Shown in pieces: positions 12,656 to 25,619 of a DNA stretch of 64,000 nt. This stretch comes from Fasciola hepatica. Taxonomy: Eukaryota; Platyhelminthes; Trematoda; Plagiorchiida; Fasciolidae. The stretch is taken from the NCBI GenBank assembly GCA_948099385.1, contig CANUEZ040000113.1:11606501-11670500 (forward strand), given 5' to 3'. The notes under the pieces are model-generated. The model was not told where the DNA came from and ran no database searches. It saw only the letters and a list, made by a program, of their open reading frames with translations. The number at the start of each line of letters is the position of its first letter. The stretch's first letter is position 1. Made by a program: the position numbers and the translations under genes.

Positions 12656-15241
12656 CTATTCGGCTTTCAAATGATCATAGTTACAAAAACACTGAAAACG
12701 TATCACTGAAGCCATCAACAAACCTGGTAGCATCAATGACGTACGGAAGTTTTATGGCGTATAGTATAATGATTTGGTCGTGACAGGGGTGGCGATAACC
12801 CGCTGTTTGCCTACGAACATGACGGTAGGAAAAACTATTTGTAGGTTGTTAGGTCAACCACTGGTTATTAACGAAAATGTGTTGGTTTGGGTGGTGTCAC
12901 TTGAGTTAATAACGCCGCTGTTCCCAAAAGTGTATTGTTCAACAACCATCATTCGATTTTCAGGATGTTTTGTATAATGGACTAAGTACTTCACAAAAAC
13001 TCCTGATAATTCCCCTACAGCTTTATTTTTTTTTATTCCATTAACCCTAAGCTGAAGCGGAAAAAGATTGTCAACTGAGCATATGCATTGTTCAACTACC
13101 CAATGCTCATTTTATTCAAATATCAGATTGCATTTTTTCCCGCACAGGATCGTGAAGGATTCGTCGCAAACAACGGTGTGTCTATAAGCAGCCGTCCGTG
13201 AGAACACACACAGTCACCACTTGTTTACTGGCTTTCTACCTTGCATCGGGGAAAAAATAAGCTTTCTGTTTGAAATTATCGGAACGGAGAACACCCAGAC
13301 CTACTCTGGGGTGACTTTGAAAGGGACGTTATTCAAGACAACAACTGCACTGAAGAGTTTAACATGATCCCATCAGACAGGAAAATGAGTGATACGAAGT
13401 CGTTGGAATGATCGATAAATTTGACAACTACTATTGAGGATTCGAATGAATTCTTCCATGGTGTATCAACCGATTCAAAATATCCTTTTTGATATTGTAT
13501 TTGAATCAACTTTGGATTTCGGTTTAGAAGCTATCAACTCAGTAGATTGAAACAGCCCATTCGAATGTTGGTCAATCGATGAAATAATTTGGAGAGCCCA
13601 GTGAAAACATCCATTAGCAAAGCATCTTTAGGGTGAAAAGTCCCAATGGAAGTACATGCAGAGACGAGAAAAATGAAGAAATTTCTCATTGAACTCTCGC
13701 TGTAGGCTTCTCTGTATGAGTTCGTGAGCAGTGGACTACGTGAATCGCGTCAGTAATTAAACATATTTTTAGTGTAGCATTTCTGCTGATGTGAATCTGA
13801 GTCGAAAGAAATGTGCAACTTCAATGTAACGAGTGAACTCAAAATGGCACGTGAACATAAAGAATAATCTTAAGTTGTGCAACATGTTAATTCAGGATTC
13901 CGAATAGTGTGGTCATAACAAAAGGTGTTTGTTGAATCTATTTGCATAGTCCATTGGTAAGGGGGTTGGATTTTACCCACAGTCTGATAAATGAGTCAGT
14001 TGAATCTCTTATATGTTGGTTCGATATTTTTCAGACGGTATATAATAAAAGCTAGGCTGAACAGTATCGCGCAACCCTTCAATACATGTGCTTCTTCACG
14101 TATCCAAGAATATCACCACAGAAATTGCACGCACGCTAGCGTGAAACGTAGGCTTCACAAAAATAGAGCTATCTGTCTTTGTTTGGTTCACAGTCGACGA
14201 ATTAATTTTTGAGTTAATTCTACTCTATGCTAATGGACCACACTCGTCTATGGCTGCAGACGCTTCTGTAACAGAACAACTAAAGACTTACCGCTTTTTC
14301 ATGGAAATGTGAATCATTATTTGTAGTAGTTAACGGTGTACTTCAACTCTGTCAAATTTGGTAGCAATGACTCAGTGAACGGATGGATCGGGTAAAATTT
14401 TGTTTCCCTCATATTGTTCTGCGGTACTTCAGGTCCACTTCTACGGTTTTAAATCTGAACGTTATTGGTCATGTAGTATAGACATGCATCACTGAGGAAT
14501 AAGTCAATAAAATGAATTACATAGGTGCCAATGTGCACCTACTAAAACACTGACTTGATGTGATAATTTTCCAGTCTTCTCGGTCGAACATCCAACAAAT
14601 CTGGTGATCGGTTCATCTTCGTCGATGTGTCCGTTTGCGCTGCTAGGCATGAGTTAGTGAACGCGTATGACTACAAGTGCGCCAAAATGGATGGGCCTCA
14701 AAATGCTGATATCGCTGACAACCAGTAAGGCTATTTCGCTTATTAATGTCGGTTCTGCTTATGCACGAGGGTATTGTGTTTTGGAGTCTGGCAAGACGTT
14801 GGCACTCATATGAATGCCATACTCAGCACGGACGCATCACCAGATGCTCAACTGATGTCAAACAATTGAGGGCAACTATCCATTGATGGGAAGATCATCC
14901 AGTGAGATTAACAAAAAAAAAATTAGGATTGGTTGAACCTGCATTTTCTATTCCTCGTAGAATAACGTTTGGTGCAGTCGGGAGATATGGACTATTAGTA
15001 ACAGTCTAACGATGAATCACGTTTTACGCATGTTACTGAAAATCTAATAATTGGAATGAAACTGATGAGACCATGTTGCGGAAGATTCAGGTGGAAGCTT
15101 TCTATATGAGCCTATACTTGCTCCTTTTAGCATAAGGTATATTTGTCAACACGTTTATCCACACACAAGCTCATACGTAATCAGAAAAAGGAAGTGGAGT
15201 TTGGAAATAAACCGGTTTGGTGCAAAAATGCCAGACCAAAA
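12656..15241. other. Unassigned sequence
   Basis: Short frames only (12774-12977 and 13991-14212, both +), with no motifs. Lies downstream of the GPCR gene on its strand; no clear polyadenylation signal was found just after its stop. Confidence 0.3.
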
Positions 15242-16809
15242 TCATCGATGTACGATTTTTTTGAAAGCTTCTCTATAACGTTTGTCCAACAAAGCATACA
15301 CAATTGGATTACAAGCACTGTTAGCTAAAGAAATCCAGAAGAAAATTCCTTTTACCACAGGTGGATACAATGTACCTTGAACAGCTTCAGTAAAATAATG
15401 TGTCATAATTGGAGTCCAGCAAATGACAAACATATAATCATGACCGACATGATGCGATTTGTCCGCCGTTCTACGCAGGAGTGGAAGCGAGCAAACGTTG
15501 TCTGTTCACGTGGCAGTCCACGCAATTTGACAGGCCAGAGTTTAGACAGTGTGGGTGCCACGACATTCCTTTGTCGCGGAATAACACCAGTTCGCATAGG
15601 GATAGTGTCCTCTAAAATCTGATAGAGTTGATATAATCGAGTTATCGAGACTTACATCTGGTTTTGCAGTGTTGGCGTCTTCAGATAAGCATCCGACCTC
15701 TGGAGTTTTCAAATTCGAACTGAAATTAAAGATGATGAAGGTACATCATTTGTTTACCTTTCGAATTTCGAATCCGCCTCAGAAGTGATTTGGTAGACAG
15801 TCGAAGTATGATTCCTGTGTTGGATCATATGACAGAGTATTTCTAGTCGGACATCGCTCTGTGGAACGTGTTGACTGAAATAAATTTCCATCAATTCACG
15901 AATCATAGGTATGCGCATACGAGTGACATATTTACGCGTGGATTCGCCCAGCATAAAATGGAATGCCGATGACTGCCATCGAGGGGTTAAATGTATGAAA
16001 TGTGAATAGCCACCACTTTCCAAAGACAACTGGAACCGTGTGGAATTTGGTGTCTTTCGAGATGTGCTCAGTTGCTGGATTCGAGAACTATGTATCGGTG
16101 CACTTGGAACTCTACTTTGGACAAGATCGGAAGAAACCCTAGTCGCATTATGTCTACTGGTAATGCTTCCATGACTGCGTGTTTGAAGGACACGTATGAT
16201 GCATAGACCAGACCCGGTGACCACGGTGCAAGGAATAACAAATCCAAACAAAGTGTTCGTTGCACGAATACGTAACTCCAATCGACCGAAACATTTGCCT
16301 CCTTCACTGACTGATGCTGTCCCTTTCACAAGTGATGTGAGTATCAAAATAAAAGGAATAATCCATGAAATTGTTATAAGCAACATAACACGTGCTTCCG
16401 TGTATGTAGTCCTATACCGAATAGGATGTGTGCATGCAATTAGACGATCCACTGACATGGATGCCAAATTATACATTGATGCGCTTCCGAGGAATACAAA
16501 TGATCCAATCCAAAAATTGCACAGTCCGATGTACTCCGATGGCCAGTAACCATGATATGCAAATATACTAGCCATCGGGATTGGACCTAATGCCATCAGT
16601 AGGTCTGACACGGCTAATGATGTAATAAAAATATCAGGTGGACGACGGAAATGTTTGCTAGTTATCACGATCATGATAACCAACATATTTTCCACAAACA
16701 CAACTACGAGGAGAACGATGTACATGACAGAAAGTATTCCATTTTTCGTTACTGTCCAATTCGTTATTTGAACAGCATTAGTCACCTCTGACAGAGTGTT
16801 GTTCCGCAT
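15242..16809 (-). CDS. Rhodopsin-family (class A) GPCR, three exons, one frameshift in TM6
   Basis: A seven-transmembrane receptor of about 495 residues. Exon 1 (16809-15758) holds the N-terminus with sequons at N3 and N17, TM1 with N41 (1.50), TM2 with D69 (LAVSD), C97, an Asp-Arg-Leu motif at 121-123 in place of DRY, W149, an ECL2 cysteine at 173 and P193 in TM5. Exon 1 ends at GAAAG with a GTAAAC donor; a 38-base intron, a 64-base exon 2 (15719-15656), a 37-base intron and exon 3 (15618-15242) follow in phase. The third intracellular loop exceeds 200 residues. Exon 3 gives ERRTNRIMSVMI, then one base is missing near 15441, and TM6 (FVICWTP) and TM7 (NSACNPIVYALL) continue in another frame to the stop. 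Position 3.32 is Phe104, so the amine-binding aspartate is absent although the architecture is aminergic-like. Ligand unknown. The frameshift may be real or an assembly error. A decayed paralog lies at 53-54.5 kb. Confidence 0.88.
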
Positions 16810-18121
16810 GGTGTATACACTGGTTATGATAGGTTGACTTAAATGGGTTAATATTTCTGTCGAACTGTGTTTATCACAATTCCTCCAAGATAATTCTCAA
16901 TCCTTCCAATTCAGAGGCTCTCCGAAGTCATTTATTGTTACTTTCAGATGCCTGTGCAAATAAAATATCTCACTGTTGGACAGTTGTCAGACCCTCATTC
17001 TGATTGGTTCTCTGTGTCATCGTGCGTATTGGCTATTTGAGCAGCGTTAACTAAATTAAACGCCAACTTGGACGGTTCGTCCACTGTCCGGATATTTCGA
17101 CCATTTGAGCTAAGAATTTAATTTATCTTGAACAATTTTTTAGTGGTTGTATGTAGAACCAAACAAAACTCCATAAGAAAACAGGAAGACTGAATTTAAG
17201 CATAAGTTTGCTACCGAATAGTTCTAATAAAGTTCTGCATTCATTCGTAAATTTATTATAAGTAGTTGGCTTCAATTACCTAATAAATAAATGTTCATTT
17301 TATTATCAGTGGGAATTGATGCACACCTTGTTGTCAGATGAACACGTTTTACTATCTGATGGAACGTATGATCGATAAATCCACTCCGTATTGATGAAAA
17401 TGCTCCTCCATGCGCCTGATTATCGCTTAAATTCGTAATTTTGTCTGCCCCAGTTTATGACCACAACTCTTTGCTTCACAAAGGGTTATATTACGTTTTT
17501 TGACCAGTGTGGTGATTTTTGTAGCGGTTATTGCACTTCCTCCAGTTGTACATCTAGCGGTATTATACCTTGTATCTCATCATATGCGTGTCCTCATCTG
17601 TGAGTGACCTGTTGGTTCAGATTCATCGGCTAGCACGATAAAAACTCGTCAGATGGTGCATGCGACTGAACTGAGTCCATTCAGTGTTTTGCATTAGTGA
17701 CCTCGTTTTTGTACCGCAATCTTTCTTTAAACATATCTATCTACGCATGTACTGAATAGCAGATGCGCAGTGATTAGGACCATATCGGAATAGAAATCTC
17801 ACAGAATCAAGGTTCGAAAAGATAGATAGCATGCATGAAGTTCAGTGGATACAAGGAGTTTTACAGCTCGTTGAATGCTGAAACGAAACTAATAGATCAT
17901 ATAGAAATCAATGTTCGTATCACGGTCACGCGTTCTACTCAAGTACCATGGTTTTCGAGAGCTAATCAGGGTAAAATCTTAAAGCAAGGAACCTGAGCAA
18001 CACCAATAACGTTCAGTTCACTGTGAAGAATGGTTTGTGTAACAAACCAAGGCAATGACATTGTATTCGATGGACATCAAGTTCGGTGAAATCCGGAGAA
18101 AAACGTGTAATAACCGCACAG
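16810..18121. other. 5' flank of the GPCR gene and unassigned sequence
   Basis: No reading frame of note. The minus-strand promoter of the receptor should lie near 16.81-17.2 kb, but no TATA box or other convincing element was identified. Confidence 0.3.
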
Positions 18122-18264
18122 ACTAGAGCCGTTTTATCTGACAACGTGCTGAAAATGTACCTTTTATTTCATGGGGCGCTTCGTAATCTTTGGACAGAAC
18201 TACTGGGCTTTGTAGATGCCTTGCGTCGGTGGGAGCATTATGTTGTGTCCGTGACAAGGATAAT
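18122..18264 (+). CDS. Candidate internal exon, unknown protein
   Basis: A 143-base frame starts after ACCGCACAG and ends at a GTAAGC donor. The translation (including FHGALRNLWTELLGFVDALR) is rich in leucine and tryptophan with heptad-like spacing, as in a helical protein. The polypyrimidine tract is poor and no neighbouring exon was joined. Family unknown. Confidence 0.33.
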
Positions 18265-20335
18265 GTAAGCCACCTTACCCAGTCGGTTGAAATCGTTCCG
18301 TTGGGCTGACGAAACCCTGTACTTCATCTTATCACTGCACCAGAAAATGATGTGAAACGAATGAGTACAGCAAGCAGTGCATAAACATAGCTGAATACCG
18401 AGGCCAATTACAGTGAAATAGCAAGACGAAAGTCGATCTATTTGATACAGATTATGAATAGAAAGGCGTCTTACACTGTACAATACTGAATTGGGTGTGA
18501 TATTCCACATACTTAGTTTCAATTAGACTTTCGTAAATGGAAACGCTGTATTTAATGTATCCATTGCTCTTCCAAACACTCTCCGGCCACTTGAAAGTAC
18601 CCAGTGAAAAGCATGGGTATCAAAAATTCTTGCTGGTACACTCACAGGAGCTGCTGACGAAAATGAGTTGAATGAACTAGCCAAATAAAGGATATACGAG
18701 GTGATAAAGTTCCACAATAAATGTGGATGCACGAAGTAGGGTGCTGCTGCCCGTTTATTTCGTGAAGCCACCTTGAAAAATGAATTTCGTGGGCTGAAGT
18801 ACGGTAGCCTCTCACATATCCAAAAAGGTGATCATGAACTGTATTGCACGTTCATTTATTGTACGTAAGTTTCACTGGAATAGGATCAGTCGACCGGTAT
18901 GTCACTGAGAACTCCAAACTTAACTGAGTAGGTATTTTTGAGCCAATTTCAGATGAAAGATTTATCACACTCTGCTCATCCGTGAAAGCCACCGTATAAG
19001 TGGCTATCAAAAGCCTTTGGAACCCATGTTGGACGGCGGGTTCCCTAAGTTCTAGGTCTGTTTGCATGTAAATCTAAAAACTCGTGCAATATCGTCGTCC
19101 GGTTCAACGATCCTCTGATCACCAAACCACTTGCTAATTGTGCTCTACCTTTCCGATTTTTGAAAGCTTTGGGAGGTTTATTATTTTTTGTTCGAATTTC
19201 AAAAGTAGCATCAGGTGTTTAGAATATCCGAGGTTGTATGGTACTTCAGATTTACATGGGATCCAGCCTCAGGTATTTTCCCGCGATCCTGGAAATTTGA
19301 AGAACCTGGCCAAGCAAATACAAGTCATTCAAACACTCACGTAATTTCTCTTTATTTTGACCACTGAAAACAGATTTATTGCACTCAGGATTTTTCATGT
19401 TCATCTACGATAAGCGTCATACTAGATTATTTGGCGGTCTCGGCGGGATTGAAATCAGTATCCATATGACAGCGTGTCCAGTTTGAACAAAATATCTGAG
19501 GGCACTCTGAGGAGGTCGAATTCAGCAACGTACTGCTCACAAGTTTGTAAGTAGGCAAATTAAGGCACACCACAACGTAAATAATGAAATCAGCTGGAAA
19601 AGAGTGTGAGAAAATTGGATAATAGATAAACAAATTAAAGGACCTGACCGATATCTACTGTTGGTTATAGGCCCCAGGTTTCTCACTAGCCTTAAATACT
19701 GAGTACCTAGGTTATATATTCCTCCTAATTATATGGGTTGCTCATGAAGATGAAGTGTGATAAAGTCAGTGATCCAGATGGGTTGCCGTCAAGGATGAAA
19801 ACTCAATTCGCTTTCATCTCATCCTCAGTGGTAACATGTATATATTACCAACTCCCCCCCCCCTGATAATCCCTTGAATTCGCCCGAGTGGTATCCATGA
19901 GGCGAGTGCATGTTAACGGTCAGTAAAAGAATTTCCTAGTCCCCGAAATCGCATTCTTTTGCACGCACTGGCCAACGTAATGGCGATCAGCATCCGTCCT
20001 TTCGTACCTGGACTGGGCAGTTTTCCAATCCCTCCCATTCCCCCGGCCTTAAGCCAACCACCTCCGTACAAACAACTCAAATCCAAACCACACAACCGTC
20101 ATGACCTGGCCCTATAGAAAAACACATCAATATAGCCCCTTTTTATCCACTCAATATAACCCTTTTTTCAACGTGAATGACCTTTGATCCTTCAAAGTAC
20201 CGATTTTCAAGATAACTCATGAAGAATAGAATAAAACACATTGAAATCAATTGTTCACCTCCGAAAACATGATCTGATTTCGCAGTGTACTAACTGCTGA
20301 ATCTGCTCAATTATTACCACTGTTATCATTATCAA
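18265..20335. other. Unassigned sequence
   Basis: Short frames on both strands without motifs. A 68-codon frame at 19138-19344 (+) is mildly coding-like. A run of nine C residues lies at 19854-19862. Confidence 0.3.
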
Positions 20336-20339
20336 GATG

Positions 20340-21235
20340 GAGTCGTTCCAGAAACGAGAACGTGCACAGCGTTGTGGACTGCTTGAGGGAGATGGCGCCA
20401 GTCTCGGGGATTTGATCGGACCAGGCTAATTTGGTGGCCCTTCAAGCGTTTGTGGAGGGTAGAGCAAGGGCTGTGGGAGTTGCAACGCAAATGCTTGCGG
20501 GAACTGTTGTAAGGCAGCTGTAGGTCCAGATATGGACATTCTGCAGTTGACAGATAAAGCCACGGACTGACTGTTGTTGAAAAAGCGGCGGCGAAAACGA
20601 CTGAATAAGGGCACTCAAAACCAGAAAATATGAGGATGAAAGAGAAATCGCGGTTGAGGAAAATAAAGATTAAAATAAAACCCCATTTCTAAAACCACTT
20701 CTAGACCCGTTGCTTACGTGGCAGAAATGTGGAATATTTTTTGGCATGAATGTCAAAAACATCAGCATTACGATGCAAAAAACAAAGACCCGACGTTCTA
20801 TTCACTGAACTTCCAGGTGGTGTCATTATTGGAGCCGTAGACCGTGACAAAATTCGTGCGCAAGTTTATGTTAGTGGCCTGATTGAATTGTACCAGATAG
20901 ATACGGGTGCTTTGATCGTATTGGCAAGACACTTAACAAGTGAGGCAGTAAAACCGGTTGCCAAGACGATAAAGACAGCCGGTTTGCACACAAAATTTAT
21001 CAGCGGAACGGTGCAATGTGTGATAAGAATCAATCACGGAGCCGTGATGCACAAATTTATAACACTACGAGATACCAACCAAACAATACTGCTTGCTGAT
21101 TGGTTATGCGAACTGCATACCCTGACTGATCTGAATGATAACTATTTGAATAGGAGTTTTGTTTCAGTGCTTATTATTAGTCACTCAGCCAAGCAGGTAT
21201 TTAAAACCAGTGTGAGTGAAAATCTAACAATGTGA
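20340..21235 (+). mobile_element. LTR-retroelement fragment with retropepsin domain
   Basis: The frame 20750-21235 (161 codons) carries an aspartic protease of the retroelement type: QIDTGALIVLA provides the DTGA catalytic motif, followed about 80 residues later by QTILLADWLCELHTL, the equivalent of the conserved hydrophobic-GxDW segment. The upstream stretch 20340-20750 is interrupted by stops in every frame and may be remains of gag. No reverse transcriptase follows within 2 kb, so this is an isolated piece. Wording differs from the protease of the Gypsy element at 29.6 kb, so it is a second family. No LTRs were found. The protease identity rests on the two motifs and their spacing. Confidence 0.6.
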
Positions 21236-21839
21236 ACCTCAAGTTTCAAACAACAAGTCAGGATTTTTCTGAGCTGCTTACGCTCAACGGAAGCCCACAT
21301 GGTTTCAGGGACTAAATAGAGCACAAAATGCGTAATATTCGAGGAGCTTTTTGACATATTGATCCGTTATATTCCCATTCCTCCAGAGGGTAAAGTAAAT
21401 CCACAAGTAATGGAATAATGAACCAGGAACTGGCCTGTGAACGTGGCCAACCCTTGAAATTTGACATACGAGCCAAATAATGTCCGATACAACCAATCAC
21501 GTTTTTGGATGTCAAAGAACTGTTGTCTCTATCTGTTGGGATCCTCCTCGAAGTCACCACGAGGCGATCAGTGACTATGACTGAACACCTAAAGCGTTGG
21601 ACTAGGTCTATCAATATTCCTGATCAACGGTCAAATACCACCAGTGTAGAAGCCATGGAAAATATAGCAATCAATCACAGGATTCAGAAATCGGTCGCCT
21701 ACGACAAGGGCCCATTTTATTTTAAAGCGATCAAATTTAAACCCTTCCGGAGAAACTGGAAATCCAAAGGATACGTGCGAAACTATATTTTCCCAAAACT
21801 AATGGTCTTACGATAAGGAATAACCTCACTGTCAAGGAG
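21236..21839. other. Unassigned sequence
   Basis: A 103-codon plus frame (21505-21816) without recognisable motif. Confidence 0.3.
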
Positions 21840-22180
21840 TGATTGGTGATGAAAGGTGGAGCTATTCGGAAGCAGAGACGTGCTTAGCTTCCTGGAGGAT
21901 TTTAAGGGCTTGGGGGAGCTCTCCGAGATAAAGTCTGACCAAGAAAAGTTGGGGACCTCCCCACCCCTGTGGGGCTGAGCGCGTCCCGCGACGAATGAAT
22001 CTCTAAGCGGCCCCAAAGATATGAAGATCACAGTGGCAAGGGATGCCCTGATCGCGGGAATCGACGTTCGGGCCGATCTTCAGGGTGCGGTATGACTGTT
22101 CAAGGCCACCCTTCTGGGGTTTGTGAGGACCTGTGGGTGCAAGCCGTTATACCCCGTTCTCTCTCTGGTCGTAAGTTTCC
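21840..22180 (+). mobile_element. Possible gag remnant of an LTR retroelement
   Basis: In two or three plus frames the peptides SFLEDFKGLGELSEIKSDQE and, at 22021-22095, MKITVARDALIAGIDVRADL follow the pattern of Gypsy-type gag capsids in flatworm genomes, then break at a TGA. It lies downstream of a protease fragment, the wrong order for one element, so it is a separate or rearranged insertion. The call rests on remembered family wording. Confidence 0.35.
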
Positions 22181-23536
22181 CGAGCTGGATGAGGTGTCAC
22201 GGATTAAAAATTTGGCGAACCGATTTGTGGTCAGTTTACCAAAATCCCTGTGAGGGGTTTGCCAATTCTTCTGTATCGACTGTTCCACTGATACACTGTA
22301 GTTCACGAAAGAGGCCCGTGATTGGTCTAGTTTTCGTGTGACTGCAGTAACTATGGTCGCTGGTGAAGACTCCAGAAGAGCAACAAAAGTGTGGAGAAGA
22401 TACCAAAGCTGAAGGTTTCGAACAAAGAAAACGGAGCAATGAAGATCAAACAGATAAACAAAAAACGGTTGTTTAGATATGGGACACGTTTGCCACGAAC
22501 AGGACAATGCGAGAATTGACGGCAAACCGTTTGGTGCAGCCGTAATCTGAGAACTGGTCTGTGGGTCAAATCAAGCACAAGCTGAAGACAAGGACCATAA
22601 TGACCTTTCCTGGCTTGAGGTATAAGCAACTGATCCCCAGGCTGAATGGTTGCAAGACAGTAAGTTTCAACCATATGCTCATCAGAAGAAGACAGTTTGG
22701 GTCCCCTTTGTGAACAGTGGTGAAACAGCACTATGTATATTTCTCATTGGCAGTGCAATGATGACGCACAACTTTGTGGTGTTGTGTGACAGAATTTGAG
22801 CAATCCTGTGCAAACTTTGCATAGTATTCGATCACCTGGATTGCCTTCTCAGTGCAGGTCTTGTTCAGGTGCTTTTCATTAGTGAGACGAGAAACACTGC
22901 AAGGAAATACCTGTAATGAAACTCGTCCCATGCTAACAGTTGCCACGTAATTATTGTCCTATGTTTGTGGAAGTGATGAATATGAGTGAGAAGAGTGAAC
23001 TAGTTTGTGAGAAACCTGGGATAAAATAGAAAATAACGCAGTAATTATGAGGACATTTGTTCGTATTCATGCTACCTGAGCCCCAGCGAGCACCGTGGAT
23101 TCAGCGCCTGATATTTTGACCGAAACCGTGTTCATTGATATGATCCCCGACGTGAAAATGGAAGGCATTTGACACCATGTTTATTGAAAGTTCTTGTTTG
23201 GTTGAGTAAACAGTTGTCTTGAAAGGAATAAATGAATAATTAATTAGAAAGCGCATTGAATGAGATAAAAATGCAAATTTTGAGCAAACCAGAACGAAGC
23301 GAACGGAAGACAAGGGAATCATTGCATCGGGTGTACAACATAGCCCTATTAATCAAAACTGGGGTTTTATAATTATGAGTCTCATTGTTAGATGCCTAGA
23401 TACATATTCCTTAAAATTTAATATGTGTAATTTTCATTTTCTTAAGCCACAATTCTGTTGAAATCGAAGATCAGCTCAGTATTCATTTCGTATTTAAGGT
23501 ACATGAATACACTAAATACAAATATGCTAATGAGTG

Positions 23537-23590
<54 letters not shown>

Positions 23591-24264
23591 TCGAGTGTGA
23601 CACACTGAGAGATTTTCTCAGTGTACCTTTCCAGTCAAGACTCATTTAAGTTAAATCAGAGCATCGATGGACTGCACGCGTCCATACAAATTGCATTCTT
23701 GTTTAGTGGATCCTGAAAAGCGCTGAACGGGCAACCTCTGTTGCCTAACTGGCAATTTAATGTGGCAATGAAAGCTAAGAAATACCACTATGTGAATACA
23801 GAATTAAACTGGCAGATGAGATCAAATTTATTATCCTCGTTTATATTTGGAGGGGTTTCTTATTCAAACAGTCCAACAGAAGTAGTCAGATGAACCAGTT
23901 TGTTTTTTATTTATGATTAGGCCTATAAAACAACGCCAAGAGAAAGTATTTCGTAACTGAGAAAACTCATGTCACATGGTTTAAACATCCTTCTTGTTGA
24001 TGACTGCGGAACTTATTGAAAAAATAAATTTCTAGTTCACATCATTGTGGGCGTTGGTGTCAAGTTATTTGGGTGTGCATTGTTCGTCACTTATATTTGC
24101 TAACATCATACCGATGAACTGATTGAACAAAAGTAAACCTTGTTGACGGCTCTGTGAGGGGATTAAAAATGAAATGCAAAGGTTCTCCCGTTTCGGTTTT
24201 GTACAACGAATCTTGCCCATAGGCCAAACTTGAGTGAGGGCATTACTGATCGCATCGTTCACAG
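22181..24264. other. Unassigned sequence
   Basis: Frames on both strands between 22100 and 22950 (up to 141 codons on minus) overlap one another and show no motif; they may be further retroelement debris. The rest is AT-rich with no gene. Confidence 0.3.
23539..23588. repeat. (AT)n microsatellite
   Basis: About 25 uninterrupted AT units. The tyrosine-isoleucine repeat frames across it on both strands are artefacts. Confidence 0.95.
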
Positions 24265-24356
24265 AACAGCTTCCCCAAATTCACATTTCATGGACACAAG
24301 ACCAAGCATATCGACGGAAAATGGTTTCATACGCTTTCCGCTTAAAAAGCACTGTC
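24265..24356 (+). CDS. Candidate internal exon, unknown protein
   Basis: A 92-base stretch between the acceptor ATCGTTCACAG and a GTAAAT donor is open in a frame reading QLPQIHISWTQDQAYRRKMV. Phase 2 in, phase 0 out. A second frame is also open. No family recognised and no adjoining exon joined. Confidence 0.25.
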
Positions 24357-25605
24357 GTAAATATGTGCCTTTAATCCGGCATGAGGATATTTCTAGGCAA
24401 TCTTTATCCCTGTTGCAATATAGATGGGACAGTTTAAAATGCCACCAGCTTCAAGCAAAATAAGGGCTGCATTGAACACCCGAAAAAGGAGAGCACAAGT
24501 TGATTTTATTGGAGGATTCAAATCACAAATCCTGTCATCTTTATGATGAGTATTTTTTTTCAAATACACGCATATTACGTGATGAGCCTTGGGAAGATCA
24601 GAAAAAAGTCATTTGTTGTTCGAATTTCCCCCGAAAATCTATTCATTCCGGCGTATCTTAGAGGTACATATTTGGTCACGGTTTCTGTTGAGTGATTTGG
24701 ACAAAAAAAGGTTTTCGTCAGAATCTTCGGCATCTTTTTCAACGCATACAAGCAGACCACAAGGGAATTAGTCCAAAGACCTAGCTACCACTAGATAGGT
24801 CACGTAGACGTGAAACTGCATAGTTATGCTTTGATGATGTTATGCACGGGAGAAAATCATGCCGTGTGCCACAGTTTCGCCAATGCTTGCATAAGTAAAA
24901 GAACGAAAGATATTCCTCGGTAAAAGTTAGTTAGTCACCCAATATTTCAGCTTTTTTATGACAAACCTGTTACACAGAGACCCAACTCCTCTAAATTGAT
25001 GAAATCGCTGTTAGATGGACCTATATCGGTAACGGGTAGGTGGGATGAGGACGCACAAATACGTCAGTGATATGATTCGGTTATTCACTTAAAAGTTAGC
25101 AAGTATGTACGGTTGGAATGTGTCAGGAGTGAACACACTTGTGGGTACTCGATGATAAACAATGATCTATGCGTGAGTACTTAGTAAATAAATCCATTTT
25201 ATCGCCAGTCTCTTTTGCGTATGACCAGTAATTCGTTTTAAATAACGTGGAACCCTCAAATTTGTGGATCAAGCCAAGAAGTCAAACGACATGATATGTT
25301 CAGTGAGTCGATGACTTGATGAGTTGATAGCAAAGGGCTTGAAATAGAAAAGTATGCATTACTAAACTAGAAGACACCGGGTGAGCTGATCACACAAAGA
25401 GATGCACATAGTTCACTTTACGGTTCATGGTTAGAAGATGGTGTTCATCGAGATGAAAGAGTACGGTTTCGCGAGTGCCTGGACACCTCTTAAGAAATAA
25501 TATTTGGTCAAAGCTAAAGACAGCAAGAGGTTGGTTTTAACCAAAGCATAGTACAGAATGCTGTCGTCGATAAGCAAGATGTTTCAATCTCAGTTTATTC
25601 AACCA
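24357..25605. other. Unassigned sequence
   Basis: No gene or repeat recognised; short overlapping frames only. Confidence 0.3.
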
Positions 25606-25619
25606 ACTACCTCACACTT

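Noticed and set aside
16196..16549. 117-codon plus-strand frame across the receptor
   Set aside because: Antisense of GPCR exon 1, whose minus-strand translation carries all the class A motifs.
23450..23650. Frames rich in Tyr-Ile repeats on both strands
   Set aside because: They are translations of the (AT)n microsatellite.
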